NCBI GenBank assembly: GCA_018398575.1
Contig: JAGTXZ010000010.1
Location: 496,001 to 560,000, forward strand
Source of the DNA: Ampelomyces quisqualis
Lineage: Eukaryota; Ascomycota; Dothideomycetes; Pleosporales; Phaeosphaeriaceae
DNA length: 64,000 nt
Direction of reading: 5' to 3'
Both the position numbers and the translations under genes were made by a program. Below are positions 43,114 to 53,295 of this stretch, in pieces (positions within the stretch are counted from its first letter, which is position 1; every line of letters starts with the position of its first letter). Under the pieces are notes generated by a model that had not been told where the DNA came from, made no database searches, and saw only the letters and a list, made by a program, of their open reading frames with translations.

Positions 43114-43744
43114 TGTTGTTGTGCGGTGGGGTATAGGATCGGCGATGGATGCGCACTGGTGTTGGCTCAATTGTTTCCTTCTTCCGTCGCGTTTTTCGTT
43201 ACGCGACTTGTTCGTGATTGTAAGATTATGGATTGCAGATGGAGTATCCATGTCCAAGGAGCTAGTGACTTTTTCGGAAGCTAGCTCGCTTAGACTTGCC
43301 CTTGCGTCATTGCTCGGCTATGTCTGCCTCACCTTTGATGCACACTTCTTGTTTCCAGAAGGCAATCAACCAAGGAGCAATCTCGTGACGCGACAATGTT
43401 CTGTTAAGACGCGACAATGTTCTGTTAAGACACTACAATACTGTTATGAAAACGTCGGGTTTTGTGTTGGGCACGAAAAGCGTGCCAGCACGAAAATGCC
43501 TCCAAAGCAGCGTTAGGAGCCGTGGTCGCCCGAATGCTTCCCTTTGTCAAAGAACGCCTTTTGCCCGACCATATATGTGGCACACATTGCTCCAGTCGCC
43601 TATTCATGCTATCCCGCGCAAGATTCATCAAGTTCATTCGCTCATGCTCACGTTCCGGTACAAGAAGCGTCCGATCTGCCCTCCTCTAAGCGTCATCCGC
43701 TGACCCTGCATGTCAGGCTTGGCTCTGGTCTCCTGTTCCGACGA
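43114..43744. other. Spacer between CSL4 and SPG1, with a 21-bp tandem duplication
   Basis: It holds the CSL4 promoter and the SPG1 3' end. GCGACAATGTTCTGTTAAGA plus one C is present twice in a row at 43390-43410 and 43411-43431, followed by a degenerate third copy. Confidence 0.6.
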
Positions 43745-45400
43745 CTAGACGGCTTGGTAGAGCAGAAGCGGCTCGCCAATGTTTTCTATCTCAGGTATCG
43801 TACACTTCAGGTCGAAGGCTTTTGATAGCACTATCTTGAAGATCTGGCGATAGTCAGCATGAACTTTGAAGCGGTTCAGAGGGACTATACCTTCTGCACG
43901 TTAATGCTGTGGCTGGTGCTGCTGAAGATGAGACTAGCCTTCATCGCTCTCGCGAATCGCTTGGCCTGGCGTGTGTTAGCACTCCTCCATTCGGGCTCTT
44001 GCTGATCGCTTACCTGGTTCGAAATTTCCTCTTGCTCTTCTCGTGGGAAGTTGACAAAGTGATCGTACTTTGTGCCAACCAGGAAAGGTATGGCGGTCTT
44101 GTTGAAGCCTCGCCCCTGGCGGTACCATTCCTTGATGGAGTTGAGCGTGCTCTTGCGAGTCAAGTCGAACATGAAGAGTATGGCAACAGCGTCGTTGCAC
44201 ACCAGCGGCAACATGTTCACGAACTCGCGCTGGCCACCGAGATCCCAAATGGAAAAGGTGATTTCCGTGTTCCTGATCGAAATGGTCTTCTCCATGAAGT
44301 TGACACCTGTATCTGTCAGCAAGGCTCCTGATGCACACGTCAGTACTTGGCATACCGAGCGTCTGAATATAGTCCTCGTCCCAGCTGCCCTCGACATACT
44401 TGACCATCAGACTGGTCTTGCCGATTTGCGCGTCTCCCACCATTCCGACCTTGATAACCACACTAGCGTTCTTGCTCGCAGCCTCTGGTGGAGTAGGTTG
44501 CTGCTGTTGCTGTTGCGCGCTCCGCTGGTTCTGGTCTTGGTATGAATGGGCGCGTGAATTTCCTTCCGATGCCGGGTACCGTCCCATCTGTGAGTTCGGC
44601 CGCGAGTGCGATTGACCCATGTGTGTCTCTTTGCTTGCGTCATAGTAGGCGTGTCGGGGCGGGGTGTCGGCATCTGATGATGTGTTGAAGCGCGAGCCAT
44701 TGTGGTTCGTGTACTGGTAGGCGGTGTCGGAATATGACGTTGACGGGCGGTGCGGCTCTGGTGTGAAGCTGTTGTTTTGCGCGTATGCGTTGTTGTTTGC
44801 GTTGAAGTCGGGGATTGGTGCTACAATCGAGGCAGTGATGGTCGTGTTCATACTATCGTCCACGTCCATGGGCTGGTCCATGTGCTTGTGCGATTCCTGA
44901 GTGGCGTTGGCCATGGGTTGCTGCATGGCTGGGGCGGGTACGTGATGCTGCATGGCTGGGGCGGGTACGTGATGCTGCATGTCTTGGGCGGGTGCGTGAT
45001 GCTGCATGTCTTGGGCAGGTACGTGATGCTGCATGTCTTGGGCGGGTACGTGATGCTGCATGTCTTGGGCGGGTGCGTGATGCTGCATGTCTTGGGCGGG
45101 TGCGTGATGCTGCATGTCTTGGGCGGGTACGTGATGCTGCATGTCTTGGGCGGGTGTGTGATGCTGCATGTCTTGAGCGGGTACGTAGTGCTGCATAATC
45201 TCGGCGGGCGCATGGTGCTGCATAATCTCGGCGGGCGCATGGTGTTGCATGGCATCGCCAGATTCGTGTTGTTGTTGTTGTTGTTGTTGATACAAGGCGT
45301 GGTCATGGATGGGCATGAGCGGTTGTTGCATGGCCTCGTTGGACGTGAGCTGCTGTGTCCCCTGGCCCTCGCTGGCCAACTGCTCCGGATGCATCTCCAT
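43745..45400 (-). CDS. SPG1: Septation GTPase Spg1/Tem1 with long repeat-bearing N terminus
   Basis: Four minus-strand exons: 45400-44356, 44306-44014, 43965-43891, 43843-43745; product 503 residues. The GTPase domain starts near residue 314: P-loop GDAQIGKTS (322-330), VEGSWDEDYIQTLG then VNFMEKT in switch I, WDLGGQREF in place of the Ras DTAGQ, and TKYD for guanine recognition. These are hallmarks of Spg1/Tem1, which starts the septation initiation (mitotic exit) network at the spindle pole. The N-terminal 310 residues are low-complexity, with 12 tandem nine-residue units (residues 51-158) and two polyQ runs. Met at 45400 has a strong context (GCCATGG). The frame stays open upstream without an ATG, so an upstream exon cannot be excluded. 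Confidence 0.88.
44927..45250 (-). repeat. 27-bp tandem repeat, 12 copies, within SPG1
   Basis: Twelve head-to-tail 27-base units coding MQHHAPAQD-type peptides on the minus strand, varying at positions 4-5 and 8-9 of the unit (HA, HV, HT, YV; QD, EI, PA). Units adjacent in the array are often identical at DNA level, which suggests recent expansion. Confidence 0.92.
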
Positions 45401-45852
45401 GGCCGAGTCTTGGTGCTGTCCGAGTATGCGCTTGACTCGAGGCTTCCAGGATGTCTTGGGTTGGCGAATGGGAGGGAGTGCAAGTGCCGGGTCGATGCAG
45501 TCGAGCTGCGAAACAGCCCCGCTACCTGCGGCTGGAAGCGCGCACGCGTCGAGACGTGCCCTGTTTGGTGCCGTGTCAGCGTTGTGGCTCCGTGGGCAGT
45601 GTGTTGACGCGGGGGGGTGGGCATGCGGCAGAACAGCTGGAGAGGCGAGAGGCTCTTCGGGGGGCAAAGTGCTGCTCGCAGCGTGGCGTGCTGGCTACCA
45701 AGCAAGTATCGACTTCGCCGGGCGGCCTCGAGCTGGCATCATCTATGCGGTCCGCGCTAGCCGAACCAGAACTACCTAGCCCGATAGGCGCTGAAATTTC
45801 CCCGCGGCGAGGCCAGCACGACCATTGCAATTGCCCATACGACTCCCACGTG
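45401..45852. promoter_or_regulatory. Divergent promoter of SPG1 and RRB1
   Basis: A 452-base gap. The SPG1 frame runs open through half of it, so part may be an extra SPG1 exon (KTSWKPRVKRILGQHQD looks protein-like). The rest must serve both genes. Confidence 0.45.
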
Positions 45853-47383
45853 ATGGCGAAGCGACGCGCCGACGCGGAGCAAGAGCACGAGGCGATCAAA
45901 AATGGCGACCGGCCCATGGAAATCGACCAGGACGAGGTCGGAGACTTTGAGGACGAGTTCGAGGACGAGTTCGAGAGCGAGGACGACATCTTCGAGGCGG
46001 GCGTGGACGGACGGCCAGACGAGGAGCGAGAGGCCGAGGAGCGAGAACGTACGTGTGTTCGAGGCGCGACGCAGAGACATGCGCCAGTGCTAACATGGGC
46101 AAGACGGCATGGACATCGACCAAGGCACCTTCATACCCGGACGGCACAAGCTCTCGCCCGGCGAAACCCTCAATCCCGATCTCTCCACCTATGAAATGCT
46201 ACACGCCCTCGATGCGCCTTGGCCGTGCCTGTCTTGCGACATCATACCGGACAGCCTGGGCTCCGACCGCAAAACATACCCCGCGACCGTATACGCGGCA
46301 GCAGGCACACAGGCCGCGCGAGGACGGGACAAGGAGAACCAGATCATGGTCATGAAGATGAGCAGTCTATCGCGCATGGAAAAGGACGACGACGAGCAGG
46401 AGGACGACTCGGACGATGAAGCCTCAGACCCCATTCTAGAGACCAAGTCGATACCCTTGGCCAGCTGCACCAACCGCATACGCGCACATCAGGCGCCGCA
46501 AAGCACATCCGCCGCACCTCCCACCACGCTTACAGCTGCCATGACCGAGTCGGGCCAGGTCTTGATCCACGATGTCACGCCCCACCTCACGGCCTTCGAC
46601 GCCCCAGGCTCGACCATTACACCTTCACAGAACAAGCCGGTGTGCACAATACGCGCTCACAAATCGAACGAGGGCTATGCGCTAGACTGGTCGCCTCTGA
46701 TACCCGAGGGCAAGCTCTTGACCGGTGACATTGCTGGGAACATCTACACCACCACTCGGACACAGGGCGGCGGCTTCGTCACCGACACCACACCTTTCAC
46801 CGGACACAAGGGCACTGTCGAGGAGCTGCAGTGGTCGCCAACAGAAAAGCACGTCTTCGCATCAGCTTCCAACGACGGCACAGTCAAGATCTGGGATGCG
46901 CGATCAAAGTCCCGCAAAGCCGCCGTCAGCGTCAAAGTCTCCAAAACAGACGTCAACGTTCTCTCCTGGTCCCACCAAACCGCACATCTCCTGGCCTCCG
47001 GCGCCGACGACGGCGAATGGGCCGTCTGGGACCTCCGGCAATGGAAGCCCTCGACCTCCATGGCTAGCGACGTCAAGCCTTCCCCCGTCGCGAACTACAC
47101 CTTCCACAAAGAGCAAATCACCTCGGTCGAATGGCACCCCACCGACGACAGCATTGTGCTCGTGTGTGCCGGTGACAACACCCTCACACTATGGGACTTG
47201 GCTGTCGAGCTCGACGACGAAGAAAGCAGAGACACGGCTGGCGTGCAGGACGTCCCGCCGCAGCTGCTGTTTGTGCACTACATGGACCAGATCAAAGAAG
47301 CGCATTGGCATCCGCAAATACCTGGTACAATCATGGCGACGGGGGGCTCGGGCTTTGGCGTGTTCAAGACGATTAGCGTGTAG
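45853..47383 (+). CDS. RRB1: Ribosome assembly WD40 protein Rrb1 (GRWD1)
   Basis: Two exons, 45853-46048 and 46104-47383 (55-base intron, phase 1, GTACGT donor); product 491 residues. A very acidic N terminus (DEVGDFEDEFEDEFESEDD) is followed by the family block FIPGRHKLSPGETLNPD, a second acidic loop, and a WD40 propeller with clear repeats (GHKGTVEELQWSPTEKHVFA, DGTVKIWDAR, DGEWAVWDLR, DNTLTLWDLA). Rrb1 is the chaperone for newly made ribosomal protein uL3 (Rpl3) and is needed early in 60S assembly in the nucleolus. It is divergent from SPG1. Confidence 0.93.
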
Positions 47384-47763
47384 ACGAATGTTTGCGAACA
47401 GGATGAAGGGAGCAAACAACAAGAGCCAAACCTTTGCTCAATCCAAACCGTACAGTACTGCAAGGCCGAAGTTTTCCGTCTTTGTTGAAAATCGATCGCT
47501 GAGCCAACATATGCTTTCATATGTTGCATCCCAACATTCCACATTTTCCTAGCTCTTCTTTGTCCCAACGCGCCATCACGTTACCCATGTCCAGCCCCAA
47601 TCCGGCAATTCCAACATCAACAAAGAACCCCTCCAAGTTACCGTCTTTTTGCATCCAGCCTCTCCATTAAAGCTCATGTCCATGAAAAACAAATCCAACC
47701 CCATACATCCGCCTTGTAATCCAGCACATTTTCCGGCAAGAAAACAATAACAACGACAACAAC
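47384..47763. other. Intergenic spacer
   Basis: Downstream of RRB1, with a self-complementary ATATG-rich spot near 47508-47525 (CATATGCTTTCATATG). It contains the promoter of the small hypothetical gene. Confidence 0.4.
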
Positions 47764-48177
47764 ATGCCATCCTCCCCATCATCCTCAAGCACACAACCCC
47801 CCTCCTCGCCCTTTAAATCCCCCTCGTCGCCACACGCCCCCCTCCCGAAAATAATCCATCTAGTCGACATCGTCTACCCAGAAAGTTACCTGCGCACACC
47901 CCTTCCCCTCGTCCCGTTTGCGCAGCAAAAGTCGCTCGAACAACACCTCCCCTCCCCCTCGTGTTCCGACGCAGACACGGTGCGCGAATCCATCGAGACG
48001 GACGCGACGCACGGATATGGTAGGGAGGTGGATATATGGGCCGAGGGGGTCGGGGCGTGGATTGAGGGTGCAAGCGAACAACGGGGACGAAAGGGAGGTT
48101 TGAAAAGGGGATTTTCTGCCAAGCAGGAGGAGGAGGGATGGACGAGAGAGGGGAAGAAAGCGAGGATAGATTGGTGA
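47764..48177 (+). CDS. Small hypothetical protein
   Basis: Intronless frame of 137 residues. The first 28 residues are Ser/Pro-rich. A more ordered core follows (KIIHLVDIVYPESYLRTPLP, then EVDIWAEGVGAWIEGA), with a basic C terminus (KRGFSAKQ, GKKARIDW). No family is recognised. Codon use and base composition fit the neighbouring genes, and the frame is free of low-complexity artefacts after residue 30, so it is likely real. A nuclear role could be guessed only from the basic tail. Confidence 0.5.
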   Translation: MPSSPSSSSTQPPSSPFKSPSSPHAPLPKIIHLVDIVYPESYLRTPLPLVPFAQQKSLEQHLPSPSCSDADTVRESIETDATHGYGREVDIWAEGVGAWIEGASEQRGRKGGLKRGFSAKQEEEGWTREGKKARIDW

Positions 48178-48935
48178 TGATTGGGGGGGGTTATTGCGTA
48201 GCCATCTAGCTCCAGACTGGAAGATGTCGGAGTTGAAGTCGAGGCTGACGACGAGCGAGAACTCGGGCACTGCGTCAATGACCTTTTTACATGGAAATCC
48301 TAGACGCTTTGCAGCACACGTCGTAATTCGCCTCGTCTTGTCTTGCGCCGCTGTTTTCGAGGTGTGTTGTGGCGTCGAGATGCGATGAGGACGGAGAGCA
48401 TGCGTTGTACCAGTGTGTTGAGTGGACCACGTTCAGCATGAAGCATACTGCCTAAAGTTGGGCACATGTTCGCCAGCCTGAGTGCCTTCATTGTACCATA
48501 ATACAAGCTCTCTGATCGAGGTACCATGACGCAGAGCGCCTAACACATCACTGGCCATCTGATACTTCATGGACTTGGTGAGCGGGTGTTGGTATGTCAG
48601 CTCCCAATCTGACCATTCAGAAGCATCAAAACTTCACATTCTTGAGGCACTCCTGGACTTTCATCTTAAGTACTTTCGCGTCAGAGGCCGTGATGCGGTG
48701 CCTGCATCATCGGTGGCAGTCCGGGGTTTGGTGAGCGGCGTGGAGTCTGAGGGTGACCACCGGCTGTTTATCGATAGTGTGCGCCACCCCGCCAATCGCA
48801 CGCGCCTCCCAGACGTCAAGCAACGCGAGCGTTGCAAGCGTGAATGAATGTATTCTTTCACGACATCGTGATTGCTTCAGACCCCTTTTTGATCTTATCG
48901 CGAACCATGCTACACACCCCATACAGCTTACCAAG
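48178..48935. other. Intergenic spacer
   Basis: A 758-base gap including the promoter of the RFTS-domain gene. No supported gene or element. Confidence 0.4.
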
Positions 48936-51180
48936 ATGCCGACACCCGAGGGCGACGTCCTGAAGCCCGTAGACGCCTCCATCAATTCCGACGAGTGGCA
49001 GATCTTCGCCCTGAGCAATGCGCATGTCGTACACGAGAAGAATGGCAAGCCCGCAAGCCTGCTCGCTGCGTATGCAGATACACCGCTCAAAGTGGTCGGG
49101 ACTTTCGCGCCCGGTCGTGGACAGGCGAAGTACCGTACGTCATGTCGATGGCTTCACCGACCCTCGAGGGGACCTTACTAATGCAACAACAGTACAGAAC
49201 AAACTCGCCAAGCCAACCGAGATCGAAATACGCAACGTGACCAAGTTCTCGTACGGCGAACTTACCGACGGCGAGATCGTGATATGGGCCGAGGGCAAAG
49301 CAGGCTGGTTCGAAATCCAGCCTGCGCCTCACTATGCTGAAATATACAACGGCATCATTGAGGCTGTCCAGTTCTTGTACTTTGTCACTGACATCTACAA
49401 CGAACCACGAAAGAGGGGCGGAGGGCCGAGTGCCCAACTGGTGTTCCAAGAGGTGAGCATCTCTCGAGGCACTGCGAGTACATGAGATACTGACGTCGAT
49501 TAGTATGCAGAAGATGAGCGTTTCACATGCACCGACCCGTTGATCGCGGAACAGATCTTTGACAGGCATCGTGTCTTCTTGATGATGTGCTTCTTGAATC
49601 GTGCACAAGGCATTGGATGGAGCAATACCCCTTTGTATCAGTATCTCAGGCGGAGACACCCTGTGCGTAAATCCTGTGCAGTCCTGAGCTTGGCTAATGT
49701 CTGGTAGAAAGTCTTCGATACATGCAAGGCCCGACGAGAAGGTCGATACGCCCAAATATTACCACAGAGGCAAGCGCGGAACAGCAAGCAGTCGCCTGTT
49801 TCCGCTCCAGCACCCCCACCTGGAACGAATGCAAAGATCGTCCGCGGGAAAGTAGCATTGCCAAAGCCAGTTGAAGCGCCCAAGAAGGATGACAACTGGT
49901 GGGGAGCGGCGACGTTGTTCGAATTCATGCAAAAGGCCGTGAACCAGCGCGTCCTGCGCGCAGGCCGCAGCCAGATTACCCTAGAACGAGTCGCACAGCT
50001 AATCATAAGACGATATGAGATAGAAGAGCTGGAAACTGCGCAGAATGTATTACTGGTACATGCTAGCAATCTTTGTTACATGATGGATCACCCTCGAAGG
50101 AAAAATATTCGTTACTTTGCGGATGAACCCATCTATCGCGAGCTGGCTGCGGGGCATAATCTTTCCGCAGCAGAGCAACGTCGTGCAGAGGGTGTGGAAT
50201 TGAGACCACGAAGGGACCATGCCACGCTCAAAGATGACGACACAGAATCCTCAAACACATCGAGCGAAGAAGATGATGTCGTGGCTACACCTGTCCGCCG
50301 ACCTCCTGGCAGGCAGAAGAGAGGTCGACTCTCAGTCCTACGACCAAGCAGCAAGTTTTCCGGCAAAAGCAAGGGCATCAAACACGCGACGATGGGTGGT
50401 GGCAAGGGCAAAGCGCCAGTCCCAGCTTCAGATGCTTCAGATGCTTCGGAGGCGGAAGATGGCGACGAAGCAAATGAAAGCGACCAAGAAGATATGGTCA
50501 TCGACACACCAACCCAAGCCCAATCACCCAGCCGCGAAAAGCGCAAACTCGACCAAACATCCACCGAGGAAAAAGAAGAACAAACCCGCCGGAAACGCGC
50601 AGCCAGTGCATCCATCACCCCCGACTCTCCACCCACAACCGTCGAATCCGAATCCGAAGAGGAAATAACCCTCCCCGACGGCACCGTACCTCCCATCCCT
50701 CTACGCTACCTCCCATCTGCGTCCAGACCAACTTCTTCTTCACATACCGAGGTACCCATCGCCCCATCACTCATTTCCACCCCGCTGCCGAGCTACACGC
50801 CCAACGGCCCCCGCGACTCCTGGATCTGTAACTTCGACGGCTGTTCGCAGCGCATCTACGGATGCAGCAAAGATGTCGGCAGACGACTGATCACCGAACA
50901 CCTCGAGGACCATGCCCAGGGGCGAGACAAGGTTGTAGGCATATTATGGAGGGAGCAGGACAAACTGCATTTGCCCGTTAGGTACGTCCTCTGGAACCGA
51001 CTCGCGAAGAGGGAAGAAGAAAAGCGAAAAAAAATAAAATAAAGAAAAGAAAGCTAATGTTGTCGTTGATGCAGTAATTTGATCAAGAAGATTCGTGAAA
51101 TGAGCGAGGCTTCGACGCCGTTGTTTCCAGGCGCGCCGGGCGAGAGCGTCCGGCCCCAGCTTATACATCGGCCTGTGTGA
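48936..51180 (+). CDS. RFTS (DNMT1 replication-foci) domain protein with C-terminal zinc-finger-like motif
   Basis: Five exons: 48936-49134, 49193-49452, 49504-49662, 49708-50981, 51075-51180; product 665 residues. Residues about 18-150 match the replication-foci targeting domain of DNMT1: EWQIFALSNAHVVHEKNGKP, then KFSYGELTDGEIVIWAEG and KAGWFEIQPAPHYAEIYNGI. A helical part (150-370) follows, then a long acidic/basic disordered stretch with SDASDASEAEDGDE, then a finger-like motif (WICNFDGCSQRIYGC with H-x4-H further on). In DNMT1 the RFTS binds ubiquitinated H3 and autoinhibits the enzyme. This protein has no methyltransferase motifs, so a chromatin-reader or recruiter role is inferred. Confidence 0.78.
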
Positions 51181-51613
51181 TGCGCGGGGGGAGGCGTGGG
51201 GACGAGGTCTCTGTTGTACGATACGACGGCAAAGAGGGATGATGGAACGAGCGTTGAATAGGGCTGGTTGTGTTGGAAGCACAGGACGGCAGGTACACAC
51301 ACACACACACACACACACACAATTTATCGATACTCAAATCTCAGTCGTTGACATGATTGTTACATTTCTCTGACCTAGCAAGCATGCGTGCTGCAACGCC
51401 CCTCCCTTCTAGATAGATCCGTTATGTTTGCCGTGCTAGAGTACAGGATGCGGAAAAGCGGAGAGCTTGCGGGGGTAATGGGATGGGATATACCATGTCC
51501 AAAACACGAACATTTATAGTACAAGAAACGTGCACCTCGGGTGTCATCCCCAGGACGTGCGTGCGAGGCGTCGTGCCATGATGGTGCTCTACTTTGTGAG
51601 AATTTGGTGTAGA
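51181..51613. other. Convergent spacer with a CA microsatellite
   Basis: Between the RFTS gene and mitochondrial EF-Tu. A perfect (CA)n run of about 13-14 units lies at 51293-51320. Nothing else is recognised. Confidence 0.6.
51293..51320. repeat. (CA)n microsatellite
   Basis: Uninterrupted CA dinucleotide run of about 28 bases, likely length-variable. Confidence 0.9.
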
Positions 51614-52538
51614 TTACTCCAAAATGCGGGTGACGAGACCAGTAGCGACTGTTCGTCCACCTTCACGCATGTTGAATCGCTGGCCGGTCTCCAGGACGTG
51701 AGGCTGATGGAGTTCGCAGACCATTTCGACATTGTCGCCGGGCATGACCTGCTTCTCGTGGGGGCCCTCAGTGCCCTCTGGCCAGAACAGCGCGCAAGAC
51801 TCATCAGCAGTCCGGATGAACATTTGCGGCCTGTAGTTCTCGCCGAAACCAGTGTGGCGCCCGCCCTCGTCCTTGCTCAACACGTACATGGAGACGAGGA
51901 ACTTTCGGTGTGCCTTGACCTTTCCGGGGACAGAGACGACCATGCCGCGCCTGACGTCCTCGCGCTTGACGCCACGGAGGAGAAGGCCGGAGTTGTCGCC
52001 TGCGCGCGACTCGTCGCAGGACTTCTTGAAGGTCTCGATGTCGGTGACCTTGCTCTTGATGCTGGCGGTGCCCTTGCCGACGAGCTCGATTTCGCTGTCC
52101 TTCTTGAGCACACCGCGCTCGACACGTCCAGACACGACGGTACCACGGCCGGCAATGGAGAAGACGTCCTCGACGGCCATGAGGAAGGGCTTCTCGACAT
52201 CACGGGCGGGGGTGGGGATCCAGGTGTCGACAGCCTCGAGCAGCTCGTCAATCTTGGTTTCGCCAATGTCCTGCTGGCGGCCCTCGATGGCGCAGAGTGC
52301 GGAGCCCATGACGATGGGCGTCTCGTCGCCCTCGAACCCGTAGCTGGTGAGCAGCTCGCGCATCTCCATCTCGACGAGCTCCAACATCTCCTTGTCCTCG
52401 ATCGCATCCACCTTGTTGACGAAGACGACGATTCTCTGGACGCCGACCTGGCGGGCGAGGAGCAAGTGCTCACGGGTCTGGGGCATCTGGCCGTCCGAGG
52501 CGGCGACGACGATGATGGCTCCGTCCATGTTGGCGGCC

Positions 52539-52570
<32 letters not shown>

Positions 52571-53043
52571 GCCCGGGCAGTCGACGTGTGCGTAGTGGCG
52601 GTTCTCGGTCGAGTACTCGATGTGGGCGGTCGCGATGGTGATGCCGCGCTTGCGCTCTTCGGGCGCCTTGTCGATGGAGCCATAGTCGAGGTACTTTGCG
52701 AAGCCCTTCTCGGCTTGTCGCTTGGTGATGGCGGCCGTGAGGGTGGTCTGGAGCTGTGGGTTAGCGTTGGTCTCGTGAGGCGGCCGAGGCGAACGGGCGG
52801 CCGAGTACCTTTCCGTGGTCGACGTGGCCGATGGTTCCTGCCGTGAATCAGCTCGAGTGCCTCGCAACGCCAGGGCCGGTGCCTACCAATGTTCACGTGC
52901 GGCTTGTCACGGGTGAAGGCTGCGTAGTGGCGTACGCCGCTCACATATCTGCTGGCGCCCTGCATGCCCAGCGCATTTTGCACCGGGTTGACGCCGCGCT
53001 GGTACCGCGCAGCGCGCATGAACACCCTGGAGAAGCTCGACAT
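51614..53043 (-). CDS. TUF1: Mitochondrial elongation factor Tu
   Basis: Three minus-strand exons: 53043-52887, 52837-52809 (29 bases), 52747-51614; product 439 residues. The second intron falls inside the P-loop (GHVDHGK/TTLTAA). Residues 1-45 are basic and poor in acids, a mitochondrial presequence (MSSFSRVFMRAARYQRG). G motifs: GHVDHGKT, RGITI, DCPGHAD, NKVD and SALC, followed by the two beta-barrel domains. The enzyme brings aminoacyl-tRNA to the mitochondrial ribosome as a GTP complex. It is divergent from a second mitochondrial gene across 252 bases. Confidence 0.96.
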
Positions 53044-53295
53044 GGCGGATGAGGGGGCAATGGCTCCAGCGGCGGGAGAAGAAGGATGGCAGACGGGCAA
53101 TGGGCGGGGAGGGAGAGGTGCGGAGGTGCGTCGGGGGGCCGCCGCCCGCACAAAATCTCTTAGCGCGACCTGTCGTTGATGCCGACGATGCGTCGCCCAA
53201 TCATGTGACCGCCATCTCCGCGCTCCATTCTGCATGATCCTTCTCCGCACCCACGTCGCGGATACCCAGTCCGGCAGGCACAAGAAGCCAGACAC
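53044..53295. promoter_or_regulatory. Shared divergent promoter of TUF1 and EHD3
   Basis: Only 252 bases separate the starts of two genes for mitochondrial proteins. It must contain both promoters. It is GC-rich, and no TATA-like site is evident. Confidence 0.6.

Noticed and set aside
44927..45250. CRISPR-like regular repeat
   Set aside because: Head-to-tail 27-base units without spacers, in frame within a eukaryotic protein gene.
44750..45607. Plus-strand ORF of 285 codons full of VMLHVLGG-type repeats
   Set aside because: It is the antisense reading of the 27-bp array in SPG1; the minus strand continues into a conserved GTPase.
51530..52846. Plus-strand ORF of 438 codons
   Set aside because: Antisense shadow of mitochondrial EF-Tu, caused by strong codon bias.
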